A stretch of DNA of 64,000 nucleotides from Candidatus Poseidoniaceae archaeon (GTDB lineage: Archaea > Thermoplasmatota > Poseidoniia > Poseidoniales > Poseidoniaceae), in the NCBI GenBank assembly GCA_949372645.1, contig CASIAP010000002.1, forward strand, positions 62,001-126,000, written 5' to 3'. This document shows, in pieces, positions 47,277 through 56,400 of this stretch (position 1 is its first letter; every line of letters begins with the position of its first letter). The notes under the pieces are model-generated. The model was given only the letters and a program-made list of their open reading frames with translations. It was not told the DNA's origin and did no database searches. Made by a program: the position numbers and the translations under genes.

Positions 47277-47498
47277 ATGGTTCTTCTCGTAACGAACCAA
47301 AACGGGAAGGAACGAAAAGTACGTGCCATCGTTGGTATTGTTCTCATTATTCTCGCAGTGAGTCTGGACCTCTCTTCAATATTCACAGTAGGACTTTTAG
47401 CCGCTGCTGGTGCTCTTTTATTCAATGCCATTTCTGGCAATTGCTTCATTTATCGAGTTCTGGGATACAGTACATGCCCCATTTCGGATTCATACTAA
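47277..47498 (+). CDS. Small two-helix membrane protein, DUF2892-like
   Basis: A 73-residue protein from ATG 47277 with a basic N-terminus (NQNGKERKVR), two hydrophobic helices (AIVGIVLIILAVSLDL and VGLLAAAGALLFNAISG) and a short tail CFIYRVLGYSTCPISDSY. This matches the YgaP-type DUF2892 transmembrane domain, in which the GNCFIYRVLGYSTC end is conserved; its function is unknown. In other organisms the domain may be fused to rhodanese. It follows gdhA by eleven bases, so it is probably co-transcribed. Its last four bases overlap the convergent sixA gene. Confidence 0.8.
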   Translation: MVLLVTNQNGKERKVRAIVGIVLIILAVSLDLSSIFTVGLLAAAGALLFNAISGNCFIYRVLGYSTCPISDSY

Positions 47499-47956
47499 TC
47501 AAGCTCTTTTGGCCTTAGTATCTGTTGGCAATGCCATTTTCCATTCTGTTCAACCAGAAGGGCACAAGCCGCTGTTGGCATTTCATGAAACTCTCCAGTG
47601 AGTTCATACAACACAAGTTCAATTCCTGGGTTGTGTGAGAGAATTAAGGTGGTTTCACCTTGGTTCGCTTTTTGTGTGCATTCGAGAATCGTCGTTAATG
47701 GATTTTGGTAAAGGCTTTCCATTGTGCGGGAACTTACCTCACCAAAAACTGAACTCATTCCTTCAAGTGTCGATAACGTTCGCTTAGAATCGCTCACAAA
47801 TACGCGGTTAGGAACCCAATTTAAACGTTGTAAGGTTTGTGCGATTCGTGTAGAATCCTTTTCCCCTTTAGAGTTAAGTGGTCTCTGATGATCGGTGATT
47901 GATGAATCACTCCAGCCGCTTTCAGCATGTCGCATGAGGAGTAATCGACGTTGCAT
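47495..47956 (-). CDS. sixA: SixA-like phosphohistidine phosphatase
   Basis: A 153-residue histidine-phosphatase-superfamily protein. It starts with the LLLMRHAESGW catalytic RH motif, continues RPLNSKGEKDSTRIA, VFVSDSKRTLST (second Arg), and TLILSHNPGIELVLYELTG with the second catalytic His. Its short length, about 150 residues, and the HNPG motif point to SixA, which removes phosphate from phosphohistidine domains in bacteria. The substrate in an archaeon is uncertain; phosphosugars or nucleotides are alternatives. It follows the repeat-rich surface-protein gene on the minus strand. Confidence 0.87.
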   Translation of the reverse strand: MQRRLLLMRHAESGWSDSSITDHQRPLNSKGEKDSTRIAQTLQRLNWVPNRVFVSDSKRTLSTLEGMSSVFGEVSSRTMESLYQNPLTTILECTQKANQGETTLILSHNPGIELVLYELTGEFHEMPTAACALLVEQNGKWHCQQILRPKELD

Positions 47957-48023
47957 TAATCAACTCGATCTGTACGTCATTGATGAGGCTTCTTACCGCT
48001 CTGAAGGGCTTTAAGTCCTCGAA

Positions 48024-51000
48024 TTAGCCTTGGTAAGCAATCCAAGTACCAGATGCAGAATCGTAATACGATAAACTTCCATCAGCGGCTTTGGACCAAT
48101 TGACACCAGCTTCTTCCCATTGCTGAGTTTCTTCTGCAATAGCGGGGAGTTGCTTTGAGGATTGGAATCCCATGTTTGAATCTGTAGCAGAATCAGTATA
48201 GTTTTGGGCTGCAAATTGTGAACTTTCAACAACAGCTTCCTGGCTCTTTCGAACGACAAGCAGGGCGCCGAGGCCACAAAGTGCTAAGAGGGCAAGAATT
48301 GCGTAAACAAGTCCGCCGCCACCGCCCTCAACTTCTTGTTCAGTTCGAGCAGCATCTTGTGGATAGTAATCATAGGTGTCCGAAATACCATCTCCATCTG
48401 AGTCCGTCGTTTCATTACGGTCCAGAGGGAAATCATCTTCAGCATCATTGATTCCATCTTTGTCAGTATCCATCTGAGTCAATGCACAACCATCATCGAA
48501 AACAATAACTCCAGTTGGAGATAATGGGCAGTCATCGTCAATATTTTTGACACCATCTTCATCATCGTCTTTTTGATACTCTGAACACCCGTCAACGTCA
48601 ATGCCATGAGATTCATCGGTATCCGGGCACAAATCCTTGTGATTTTTTATTGAGTCCTTATCTTGGTCAATTTGAGACTCAGCGCAACCTTCTGAATTAA
48701 CTTGCTCTCCAGCAGGTGTGGCTGAACATATATCGATGGTATCATCAATCATATCGTTATCAGCGTCTTTTTGATTGTCAGCACATCCTGATGCATCCGT
48801 GATAAGGCCAAGTTCGGTGTCAGGACAGTCATCAACATCATTCATGATGGCATCATCGTCATCATCTCGTTGAGCATCAGAACAACCATTGGAATCCGCT
48901 TCATCTTCGTTCCCAGTCATTGGGCAAAAGTCGTCCATGTCATTGACGCCATCTTCATCTGTATCACGTTCAGCAGATGAACAGCCAACGCCATTGACGA
49001 GGGTTGATGGTGACGTTGTTGGACATTCATCCAGTTGGTCATTGATTCCATCTTCATCGGTGTCACGTTGCATATCTGCACATCCAGCACTGTCAACAGC
49101 AGAGCCGAGTGGTGTCATTGGACAAGCATCGAATGCATCCATGATTCCATCATTATCGCCGTCTTCTTGAGAGCCTGAACATCCTGTAGCATCGACGTTC
49201 TCGCCTGCGGGTGTTGTTGGACAAGCATCGAGGTCATTGGTGACTCCATCAAGATCATCGTCCTTCTGTTGTTCTGAGCAACCCATTGAATCAACGGATT
49301 GACCTGCGGGTGTGTTCAAACAATGGTCAGGAGTATCGCCGTTTGGATTATCACCATAGCTGTCTCCATCTGCATCAAACCATTGTGTTGGTTCAGTAGG
49401 GAATCGGTCAGCCATGTTTCCATTTTGGTTATCTCCGTATCCATCACCATCGGCATCTTCCCATTGAGTGCCGTCCATTGGGAAAGCATCTGGATCGGTG
49501 CCAGCTTGGTTGTCTCCGTATCCATCACCATCAGTATCTTCCCATTGAGTTGCGTCATTCGGGAATGCATCGCCGTTGTTTCCGGTTGGGTTATCGCCAT
49601 AGCCATCACCATCGGTGTCGGTCCATTGGGTTGAATCAGTAGGGAATTCGTCAGGAGTGGTTCCAGTTGGATTGTCTCCATATCCATCACCATCTTGGTC
49701 AGCCCATTGAGATGAATCGGTAGGGAAAGCATCACCGTTGTTTCCAGTTGGGTTATCTCCGTATCCATCACCGTCTTGGTCTACCCATTGGCTTGAATCA
49801 GTAGGAAATTCATCAGCATAATTTCCTGCTGCGTTATCTCCGTATCCATCACCGTCTTGGTCTGCCCATTGGGTTGAATCATACGGGAATGCATCAGAGG
49901 CATTACCTGTGGGGTTGTCTCCATAGCCGTCTCCATCTTGGTCATCCCATTGGGAGCTGTCGAGTGGGAATGCATCGGGTGAATTGCCAGTTGGGTCATC
50001 GCCGTATCCATCGCCATCCATGTCGGAGTATTGACTGCTGTCTGCCGGAAAAGCGTCGATGAGGTCATTGTATCCATCGCCGTCGGAGTCTTTCTGAGAA
50101 AGTTCACAGCCATACATGTCGACTGATGCACCAGCAGTTGTGTTGGCACATAGGTCATATTCATTGGCAACTCCATCATTATCATCATCGATGGTCAATG
50201 AGAAGCAATCACTGTCACCAATCAATTGAACACTTGTATTCGAATAGAGATTGACGACTGCGCAGTAAATACCACTCATGTTTGGAGTCGCATAGGTGAA
50301 TGTTGGCATGCTCATGTTTTGTGCTGTTGCAGCAAAGGTACTGAGGGTAGAAGTAGCCAGTGATGCACCTGCACTATCAGTGACTAATATTTGGTATTTG
50401 TAATCGTCTCCAGTGACAAGGTCGCTGCCTTTGACCATGACATCATTGGTGGCTGAAGTTGAACTTGTTGAATATGAATCAATCAACATGGTCGGCAATT
50501 GTGGAATGAACTCATCATCATGAACGCCAATAAACCCTTCATTGGAAGTCAGATTAACTTGAGTGTTATTGTATGAAAGGAAAGTAACAAACCCGTGATC
50601 ATTCATGGTTGTTGGTCCATTCCATGTGATTTGCCACGATTCTGAGGTGGCCGTATCGGTCGTAAACGTGACGTTCATTTGGTCAATCATTGAGGCTGTG
50701 AGTGCCATGTCGACATCCATCGAAGTCGTGTAATTGTTATCAAATTCGACCATATCATAGACAAGCCACCATACTGTATAATCGGTGTATGTACTGAGGT
50801 TTGTTGCATATATTTCACCTGTTGTTGAAGAGGTTACGTAAGCTTCGAGCATTTCGATGTAGATGCAATCTCCATCTTCATCGAGCATTGCTCCAGTAGC
50901 GTCTTTCAACACTGATACAGAACAGTATTCAGATTCTTGCATTACAGGGCTTGCCGATGTTGCATTGGCCATCATGGTCGTTGCTGTAGCACTGAAGTTA

Positions 51001-52175
51001 CCATTGCTCGGCATGGACCAACTTTCAGTGTCATTCAAGAAAAACTGAACATTTGAATGGTTGTAGAGGTATGTATCTCCAATGGTTAATCCCGTGAATT
51101 CAAGCATTGAATCGGTTGTTCCATTCATGGTCACAGTGACGGACTGGAAACTTTGCCCTCCGCCTGGTAAATTTGTAGTTAATGAGATATCATAATTATT
51201 CGTAAGAACACCTCCCCCAAATGATGCGTAATGATATACTTTGAAGTATGCTGTGAAATTTGATAGGGCTGTATATGCTGCTGCTTCATTATCTGAAGAA
51301 GAAGACATTGAAACAAAACTATTGAAAGAAAGTAAACTACCAGTAGCATCTTCTAAAGTTGCATCAATATCGCCACCTGTGTGCAAGAATGTTAAATTGA
51401 AGTAGTATGTGACCCCACTCATCATTTGAATTTCGTAGTAATCATCATTGGCAACTCCAGCAGAATTTATTTCGACACTTAATCCAGTACAAGCAACCGG
51501 CAATATGGAGGCTAAAGTTGCAGTAGCAGGTGTATCATTGGGTTCTAAGATATCCGGAGCATTACCGTTTCCAGTACATGGGCTTGGTATTGCGCTCCCA
51601 TTACCACCCGTTCCGTTGCCACCGGTTCCGTTGCCAGTTGAGGTGCTGAATGTCCAGATGTCAAGGGTATAGAATCCATAACCATCATAACGGTATATTT
51701 GCACATAAACAGTCCCTCCATGTGGAGTTGCAGAATTATTTGTGCTTACTGATTCGGGGTTAAACATATACGAAGAATCCATCGAATTTCCATTCACATC
51801 GTAGATTGCAAGATCAAAATCATTTGTATATGTGGAACCGTTTGCAGAAGTATATGTTGTGTTAAAGGAAAGTTGTAGCGCTAATCCTTCATTGGCTGCA
51901 AGGTTGACTGCGAGCCAATCTTCATCATCATTGACATCGAGTTCTCCATAGTCAGAAATATACACTGGTGCGAATCCAGAGAAATTGACAATAGTACTTG
52001 TATTTATTCCTGACATGGTGTCTGGTAGGTCCATGGATGACCCCAAATCGTTTTGATTTGCACCGACTGCAGACACGCTTGGCGCGGTCAAAGTAAGCGT
52101 GGTTACGACAAGCATCAAGGCCAAGAGAATGGAACTCGATTTGTTAGTATTGGTAGAACTCAAGGAAGAGGACAT
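48024..52175 (-). CDS. Repeat-rich surface protein: PPC-like domains, 27-residue DGDGYGDN repeats, Cys-bearing TSP3 repeats, membrane anchor, WW-like tail
   Basis: About 1,383 residues from ATG 52175 (MSSSLSSTNTNKS); ATG 52220 is a longer alternative. Order: signal peptide (ILLALMLVVTTLTLTAPSVSA); two domains like the pre-peptidase C-terminal (PPC) fold (DEDWLAVNLAANEGLALQL; DDYYEIQMMSGVTYYFNL) separated by a GNGTGGNG linker; beta-rich modules; eight 27-residue repeats beginning DxDGDGYGDN; about eight TSP3 repeats each with two Cys (CPxTPxGxxVDxxGC); a membrane helix (VYAILALLALCGLGALLVV); and a cytosolic tail ending DGSLSYYDSASGTWIAYQG, which resembles a WW/OCRE motif. Ca-binding adhesion or cell-surface structure is inferred. 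Confidence 0.85.
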   Translation of the reverse strand: MSSSLSSTNTNKSSSILLALMLVVTTLTLTAPSVSAVGANQNDLGSSMDLPDTMSGINTSTIVNFSGFAPVYISDYGELDVNDDEDWLAVNLAANEGLALQLSFNTTYTSANGSTYTNDFDLAIYDVNGNSMDSSYMFNPESVSTNNSATPHGGTVYVQIYRYDGYGFYTLDIWTFSTSTGNGTGGNGTGGNGSAIPSPCTGNGNAPDILEPNDTPATATLASILPVACTGLSVEINSAGVANDDYYEIQMMSGVTYYFNLTFLHTGGDIDATLEDATGSLLSFNSFVSMSSSSDNEAAAYTALSNFTAYFKVYHYASFGGGVLTNNYDISLTTNLPGGGQSFQSVTVTMNGTTDSMLEFTGLTIGDTYLYNHSNVQFFLNDTESWSMPSNGNFSATATTMMANATSASPVMQESEYCSVSVLKDATGAMLDEDGDCIYIEMLEAYVTSSTTGEIYATNLSTYTDYTVWWLVYDMVEFDNNYTTSMDVDMALTASMIDQMNVTFTTDTATSESWQITWNGPTTMNDHGFVTFLSYNNTQVNLTSNEGFIGVHDDEFIPQLPTMLIDSYSTSSTSATNDVMVKGSDLVTGDDYKYQILVTDSAGASLATSTLSTFAATAQNMSMPTFTYATPNMSGIYCAVVNLYSNTSVQLIGDSDCFSLTIDDDNDGVANEYDLCANTTAGASVDMYGCELSQKDSDGDGYNDLIDAFPADSSQYSDMDGDGYGDDPTGNSPDAFPLDSSQWDDQDGDGYGDNPTGNASDAFPYDSTQWADQDGDGYGDNAAGNYADEFPTDSSQWVDQDGDGYGDNPTGNNGDAFPTDSSQWADQDGDGYGDNPTGTTPDEFPTDSTQWTDTDGDGYGDNPTGNNGDAFPNDATQWEDTDGDGYGDNQAGTDPDAFPMDGTQWEDADGDGYGDNQNGNMADRFPTEPTQWFDADGDSYGDNPNGDTPDHCLNTPAGQSVDSMGCSEQQKDDDLDGVTNDLDACPTTPAGENVDATGCSGSQEDGDNDGIMDAFDACPMTPLGSAVDSAGCADMQRDTDEDGINDQLDECPTTSPSTLVNGVGCSSAERDTDEDGVNDMDDFCPMTGNEDEADSNGCSDAQRDDDDDAIMNDVDDCPDTELGLITDASGCADNQKDADNDMIDDTIDICSATPAGEQVNSEGCAESQIDQDKDSIKNHKDLCPDTDESHGIDVDGCSEYQKDDDEDGVKNIDDDCPLSPTGVIVFDDGCALTQMDTDKDGINDAEDDFPLDRNETTDSDGDGISDTYDYYPQDAARTEQEVEGGGGGLVYAILALLALCGLGALLVVRKSQEAVVESSQFAAQNYTDSATDSNMGFQSSKQLPAIAEETQQWEEAGVNWSKAADGSLSYYDSASGTWIAYQG
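49377..50024 (-). repeat. Eight tandem 81-bp coding repeats
   Basis: Eight in-frame units of exactly 81 bp (27 residues) run through the surface-protein gene. The consensus is D-x-DGDGYGDN-x-x-G-N-x-x-D-x-FP-x-D-x-x-QW. Each Asp-rich start can form a Ca-binding loop, and the QW end is highly conserved. A degenerate ninth unit follows to about 49347 and passes into the Cys-bearing TSP3 repeats. Unit sequences differ at many third positions, so the array is not a very recent expansion. Confidence 0.9.
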
Positions 52176-52219
52176 ACACCAACGACTGAGTGGTAGTTTA
52201 AGACACTCTCTACTCAGCA

Positions 52220-52459
52220 TTAAATTGCTGTAGGAGCAACATGGCCCTCTTTTTTGTCTTCCGGCTTACGAACTCGTGACCAAACTCCGCCCATTAATTC
52301 ATCATGGTGATTGCCACAGTAATGGAATCGGCGGTACGCTTCTCGAAAAGAATAGGCTTTTTTGCCTGTAGCGACAAGGAAACCTTCTGGAGAAAGGCGA
52401 GATACAATGGTTCCTTCTTCCCCACAACCGAGGAAATCACATACCGCTGAGCCGCCCAT
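52220..52459 (-). CDS. Small uncharacterised Cys/His protein
   Basis: A 79-residue protein with a likely metal site: Cys7, Cys12 and, near residue 48, CGNHHDEL. The spacing C-x4-C ... C-x2-HH could bind zinc but matches no family I know. The middle (KKAYSFREAYRRFHYC) is basic and aromatic, suggesting RNA or nucleotide contact. It ends in a disordered tail (KKEGHVAPTAI). It lies between the biotin-carrier gene and the repeat-rich surface-protein gene on the minus strand, 73 bases after the former. Confidence 0.68.
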   Translation of the reverse strand: MGGSAVCDFLGCGEEGTIVSRLSPEGFLVATGKKAYSFREAYRRFHYCGNHHDELMGGVWSRVRKPEDKKEGHVAPTAI

Positions 52460-52532
52460 GAGAGTGTTAGAGGCTTACAGGTCTTTAATGGTCGTATACA
52501 ACCCTAGAATTCTGCATACGTTCATTCAGAAA

Positions 52533-52934
52533 TTATTCGCCTTCTGGAACTGGCTCAATAATAACCAAAGGAATATTTGCTTCAATTGCCTGTCCTTCTT
52601 CACAATTCACAGAGATGACGGTTCCGGATACAGGTGCCTGGATTTCATTTTGCATTTTCATAGCTTCGAGAATGAGGATTACTTGACCTTCAACCACTTC
52701 ATCACCAACATTGACTTCCACAGTCACGACTTTACCAGGGATATTTGCTGAAACAGTGCCGGATTTTTTCTTTTTCCCGCTGGCATTCCTTTTCTTTTTC
52801 ATTACAGGTGCTGCATCAGGGATCTTAATTTGAAATGTTTTCCCTTCCACTGTCGCAGACCAAGAAGTCCCTTCGCCTTCGATGACGACTTCAAACTCGG
52901 TTCCGTCAACAATCACTTTTCTTGTTTCAGTCAT
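52533..52934 (-). CDS. Biotin carboxyl carrier protein of acyl-CoA carboxylase
   Basis: Carries biotin between a biotin carboxylase and the carboxyltransferase. The 133-residue protein has an N-terminal beta region (RKVIVDGTEFEVVIEGEG), a Lys-rich linker (MKKKRNASGKKKKSG, 45-59) and a C-terminal biotinyl domain with the attachment motif EAMKMQNEI (Lys93). The arrangement equals the small gamma subunit of methylmalonyl-CoA decarboxylase and archaeal acyl-CoA carboxylases. The biotin carboxylase itself is not in this window. A small gene sits four bases upstream and the carboxyltransferase just beyond, forming an operon. Confidence 0.92.
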   Translation of the reverse strand: MTETRKVIVDGTEFEVVIEGEGTSWSATVEGKTFQIKIPDAAPVMKKKRNASGKKKKSGTVSANIPGKVVTVEVNVGDEVVEGQVILILEAMKMQNEIQAPVSGTVISVNCEEGQAIEANIPLVIIEPVPEGE

Positions 52935-52938
52935 ACTT

Positions 52939-53133
52939 TCACTTCCAAGGGGAGCGACTTGCTCGTTTCTGCATTAAGGAGGACAGTCCCATGTTTATTC
53001 TTCGATGGTCTTGAGACCATGGAAGGCCAGGTTTGCGGGCAACTTGACCAGGGTCGTCTCCACTCTGTGAGAGTAGAGAATAAACTGCAGCAATTGCTGC
53101 CATTCGCAAGGTCTCTTCATCGTGAGTTGGCAT
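52939..53133 (-). CDS. Small accessory protein of acyl-CoA carboxylase operon
   Basis: A 64-residue protein with no clear family assignment. It begins with an acidic stretch, then a helix ETLRMAAIAAVYSLLSQSGDD, and ends in a basic region with Trp (SPWK). Small proteins with a similar AAIAA helix and terminal SPW motif lie between the carboxyltransferase and biotin-carrier genes in several archaeal and bacterial carboxylase/decarboxylase operons, where they are thought to aid assembly. Here it fits exactly in that position, four bases from the carrier and nine from the carboxyltransferase gene. The role is inferred mainly from context. Confidence 0.72.
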   Translation of the reverse strand: MPTHDEETLRMAAIAAVYSLLSQSGDDPGQVARKPGLPWSQDHRRINMGLSSLMQKRASRSPWK

Positions 53134-53142
53134 AAGATCATC

Positions 53143-54696
53143 TCATAGTGGGATATTTCCATGCTTTCGAGCAGGGCGTAATTCTTCTTTATCCAATAAC
53201 ATCTCAAGTGCACGACAGAGTTTACTTCGAGTTTGGTTTGGTTCGATAACATCGTCCAGATATCCTAAAGCAGCCGCAGTATATGGGTTGGCAAACTTCT
53301 CATTAAAATCTTCAGTCAATCTTTGGCGTTCCTGTTCAGCGTTCCGTGAGTTTGCAATTCGCTTTCGATGAATGATTTCTACCGCACCGTCTGCACCCAT
53401 CACTGCAATTTCGCCGGTAGGCCAGGCGACATTGTAGTCTCCACGGATGTGCTTTGAAGACATGACGTCGTATGCTCCGCCGTAGGCCTTGCGAAGAATA
53501 ACTGTGAGTTTGGGGACTGTTGCTTCAGCATATGCGTAGAGTAATTTAGCTCCGTGTCGAATAATTCCACCCCATTCCTGACTTGTTCCAGGCAGGAATC
53601 CTGGTACATCTTCAAGGGTAATGATTGGTATGTTAAACGCATCACAAAAGCGAACAAAACGAGCTGCTTTATCACTGGCATCGATGTCCAAACATCCTGC
53701 TAAGACCTTGGGTTGATTGGCAACCAAGCCAACGGTATGGCTGCCAAGGTGGCCAAAGCCGACAACGATATTTTGTGCCCAATCAGCTTGCACTTCAAGG
53801 AAAGCCCCGTCATCCAATATTTCTGAAATGACATCAAGAACATCGTAAGCCTTGGTTGCTTGGTCGGGCATGATGGTGTCCAGAACATCGCAAGAACGGT
53901 CGATTGGGTCGCTGGTTTTCTTATCCGGTGGTCGTTCGAGGTTGTTTTGAGGGAGTAAATCGCATAAATCCCGTGCCAGTTGAATGGCAGCTTCATCATC
54001 TGGTGCCGAGAAGTGGGACACTCCAGACTTGGTGCCGTGTGTGGATGCACCACCCAAATCTTCGAAGTTGACTTCTTCATTGGTGACCGTTTTGATGACT
54101 TCAGGTCCGGTGATGAACATGTAGGATGATTCCTCAACCATGATCACAAAGTCTGTAATTGCTGGAGAATAGACTGCTCCACCAGCACACGGACCCATAA
54201 TAACCGAGATTTGAGGTACAACGCCAGAGGCGCGAACATTTCGGAAAAAGATTTCAGCATAACTTCCTAAAGATGCCACGCCTTCCTGGATTCGAGCACC
54301 ACCAGAATCGTTCAATCCGATGACTGGACGTCCTGTTTTGAGTGCCATGTCGAGAACCTTACAGATTTTGAGCCCGTGCATTTCTCCAAGTGACCCACCA
54401 TAGGCGGTGAAGTCTTGAGCAAAAGTAAACACTTGCCGGCCGTTGATTGAACCGTGTCCAGTGACAACACCGTCACCTGGAATAATGTCCTTGTCCATAC
54501 CGAAATCTCGGCAACGATGTTCAACCAACGCATCGATTTCTTGAAATGAGCCTTCATCCAGTAAGACATCGATGCGTTCACGTGCCGTCATTTTGCCTTT
54601 GCCGTGTTGTCGATCGATACGATCTTGGCCTCCACCCATTTCGCTTCGAGATTTACGATTTCGCAAATCTTGGAGTCGTTCCTCTGATGATGTCAT
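53143..54696 (-). CDS. pccB: Propionyl/acyl-CoA carboxylase carboxyltransferase (beta) subunit
   Basis: Transfers carboxyl from biotin to propionyl-CoA (or acetyl-CoA). The 517-residue protein has two crotonase-fold halves: an N-terminal half with [36 protein letters not shown] and [17 protein letters not shown], and a C-terminal half with [16 protein letters not shown] and [15 protein letters not shown]. It resembles PCCB and methylmalonyl-CoA decarboxylase alpha equally; the divergent methylmalonyl-CoA mutase genes favour propionyl-CoA. It heads the operon with the small protein and biotin carrier. Confidence 0.93.
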   Translation of the reverse strand: MTSSEERLQDLRNRKSRSEMGGGQDRIDRQHGKGKMTARERIDVLLDEGSFQEIDALVEHRCRDFGMDKDIIPGDGVVTGHGSINGRQVFTFAQDFTAYGGSLGEMHGLKICKVLDMALKTGRPVIGLNDSGGARIQEGVASLGSYAEIFFRNVRASGVVPQISVIMGPCAGGAVYSPAITDFVIMVEESSYMFITGPEVIKTVTNEEVNFEDLGGASTHGTKSGVSHFSAPDDEAAIQLARDLCDLLPQNNLERPPDKKTSDPIDRSCDVLDTIMPDQATKAYDVLDVISEILDDGAFLEVQADWAQNIVVGFGHLGSHTVGLVANQPKVLAGCLDIDASDKAARFVRFCDAFNIPIITLEDVPGFLPGTSQEWGGIIRHGAKLLYAYAEATVPKLTVILRKAYGGAYDVMSSKHIRGDYNVAWPTGEIAVMGADGAVEIIHRKRIANSRNAEQERQRLTEDFNEKFANPYTAAALGYLDDVIEPNQTRSKLCRALEMLLDKEELRPARKHGNIPL

Positions 54697-55017
54697 AGGC
54701 TTCCCAAAGGGGTCTATGGAAAAGCCGCCCTTATGCGTTGCCTTTCGTAGAGGTGCCAGAAAGCGTTCTCAAGACCGTTGGTCAAAAGCGCTTCGAATCT
54801 TGATAAGTAGCCTCATTTTCTGGTTTGACCATTACCCTCATCTTCTAAATCTACTTGATGATCTTGATTTTGGAAAGGTATTGGAACTATGAATAGATGC
54901 AGAAGAACAGAAGTCACTGGTGAGTAAGTACAGGCTTGCTTGGCCCTGTTGGCCTCGCATTGATGGAAGGAACTCAACGCATGAATCGGTCGCAAGGGGT
55001 GTGTTGATAGGGAGGGG
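54697..55017. other. 321-base divergent gap between pccB and the mutase gene
   Basis: Contains the start regions of two divergent metabolic operons. No protein-like frame on either strand and no tRNA is seen. A purine-rich GGGAGGGG directly before 55018 serves as a ribosome-binding site for the mutase subunit. No clean TATA box stands out; AT-richer stretches near 54810-54890 are the likeliest promoter zone. No inverted repeat long enough to call an operator was found. Confidence 0.4.
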
Positions 55018-55479
55018 ATGCCTCCAACAACCATGAGCGAACCGTGGCGAATCGTTGTGGCAAAGCCCGGCTTAGATGGTCATGACCGAGGAGCTAAAGT
55101 CGTAGCAAGAGCATTGCGTGATGCCGGTAATGAAGTCATTTACACCGGATTGCGCCGCAGCGCCCAACAGATTGTTGATACAGTACGTGACGAGGATGCG
55201 CGTTTTCTCGGCCTTTCCTCTCTTTCAGGTGCCCATGAGCACCTTTTCCCAAAGGTCTGTGAGCTTTTGAAGCAACAAGGCCTGAACGATGTTATCGTTT
55301 TCGGTGGAGGTATTATTCCTCTTGGTGATCGAGAACCCTTGTATGCTTGTGGAATACGTGCCATCTTTGGACCTGGTACACCCACTTCCGAGATTTTGGA
55401 ATTTATAGAACAATCGACACAACTCGAAAATACTGGTGTTGGTCAAGACAGCGATTGGTATTGGACCTCATCGGCTTGA
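55018..55479 (+). CDS. mcmB: Methylmalonyl-CoA mutase B12-binding (small) subunit
   Basis: Cobalamin-binding chain of the mutase that converts (R)-methylmalonyl-CoA to succinyl-CoA. The 153-residue Rossmann-like domain has the B12 motif KPGLDGHDRG (cobalt-coordinating His22), LSSLSGAHEHLFPKV for the nucleotide tail, and VFGGGIIPLGDRE to IFGPGTPTSEI. In archaea this domain is often a separate gene; the large catalytic subunit is not in this window. Start is ATG 55018 or 55033, and the GGAGGGG position leaves this undecided. meaB follows after nine bases. Confidence 0.93.
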   Translation: MPPTTMSEPWRIVVAKPGLDGHDRGAKVVARALRDAGNEVIYTGLRRSAQQIVDTVRDEDARFLGLSSLSGAHEHLFPKVCELLKQQGLNDVIVFGGGIIPLGDREPLYACGIRAIFGPGTPTSEILEFIEQSTQLENTGVGQDSDWYWTSSA

Positions 55480-55488
55480 GGTGATGGG

Positions 55489-56400
55489 ATGGCATCTGAG
55501 TTCCTTGGGCAAGCTAAATCTGGTGATCGTCGTTCACTTGCGCGAACATTAAGTGCTCTTGAAAACGGTTTAATCCAGATTGATGAAGTGCTCGAGATAA
55601 TTGGTTTAGTTCCGACTCCATCTGATGAGGTTTGGCAAACGTTAGCGATTACAGGTGCGCCAGGTGTTGGTAAATCTTGTCTACTCGACGGTTTGCTTCG
55701 TTCATGGGCACAAAGGGGACTACGAGTTGCAGTCTTAGCAGTTGATCCTTCATCACCAAGAACGGGTGGTGCTTTACTGGGCGATCGAGTACGCATGACT
55801 GTCGTTGATGATGTCGAGTTGAATGATTTGATTTATTTACGCTCAGTAGCAACTCGTAAAGCATCTGGCAGTGTTCCAGTCATTGTTGAGGACATGACCA
55901 AAGTACTCCTCGCTTTGGGTTGGCAACGAGTCATTATCGAGACGGTTGGAGCAGGGCAATCCGAAGTCAGGTGTGCAGCATTAGCCGACCGAATAGTAGT
56001 GGTTGAAGGGCCAGCTCGAGGTGATGGTATTCAAGCTGAAAAAGCAGGTCTACTCGAATTGGCAGATGCGGTTTTAGTCAATAAATCAGATCTACCAGGA
56101 GCGGAACTTCACGCCGATGAAATCCGCGAGTCGTTTGAATTAGGTGCAGGTAACACCCCACCGGTGCTCTTGACTTCAGCCATACATGGCAATGGTATTT
56201 CTGAGGCTGCAGAAATGCTTCTGAGCCTTTCTTCTTCTGGTCGTTCAACACGTGCACGGTGGAGAGAACGTCTTTTGGCATACCATGAACGAAAAATCCT
56301 CGAATCTCCACAACTCGATGAATTACTTGAAAAACTGGCGAAGGGTTCAATTCTGTTAGACGAAGCGTTGCGTATTATTGGTGATGAAGATCATGAGTGA
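55489..56400 (+). CDS. meaB: MeaB/ArgK-like G3E GTPase, mutase chaperone
   Basis: GTPase that protects methylmalonyl-CoA mutase and gates loading of adenosylcobalamin. The 303-residue protein shows G1 ITGAPGVGKSCLLDGL, the family motif VLAVDPSSPRTGGALLGDRVRM, VETVGAGQSEV (base II/switch region), and the NKSDLPGAE nucleotide-specificity motif. It directly follows the mutase B12 subunit, the usual MeaB neighbourhood. Its end overlaps the next gene's start by eight bases (ATG 56393), implying coupled translation. Confidence 0.94.
   Translation: MASEFLGQAKSGDRRSLARTLSALENGLIQIDEVLEIIGLVPTPSDEVWQTLAITGAPGVGKSCLLDGLLRSWAQRGLRVAVLAVDPSSPRTGGALLGDRVRMTVVDDVELNDLIYLRSVATRKASGSVPVIVEDMTKVLLALGWQRVIIETVGAGQSEVRCAALADRIVVVEGPARGDGIQAEKAGLLELADAVLVNKSDLPGAELHADEIRESFELGAGNTPPVLLTSAIHGNGISEAAEMLLSLSSSGRSTRARWRERLLAYHERKILESPQLDELLEKLAKGSILLDEALRIIGDEDHE

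Noticed and set aside
48360-50090. Regularly spaced repeats that could be mistaken for a CRISPR array
   Set aside because: The 81-base units are in-frame coding repeats for DGDGYGDN loops, with no unique spacers and no cas genes nearby.
54813-55034. Possible gene in the pccB-mutase gap on the minus strand
   Set aside because: No ribosome-binding site, no family pattern, and it overlaps the mutase start.
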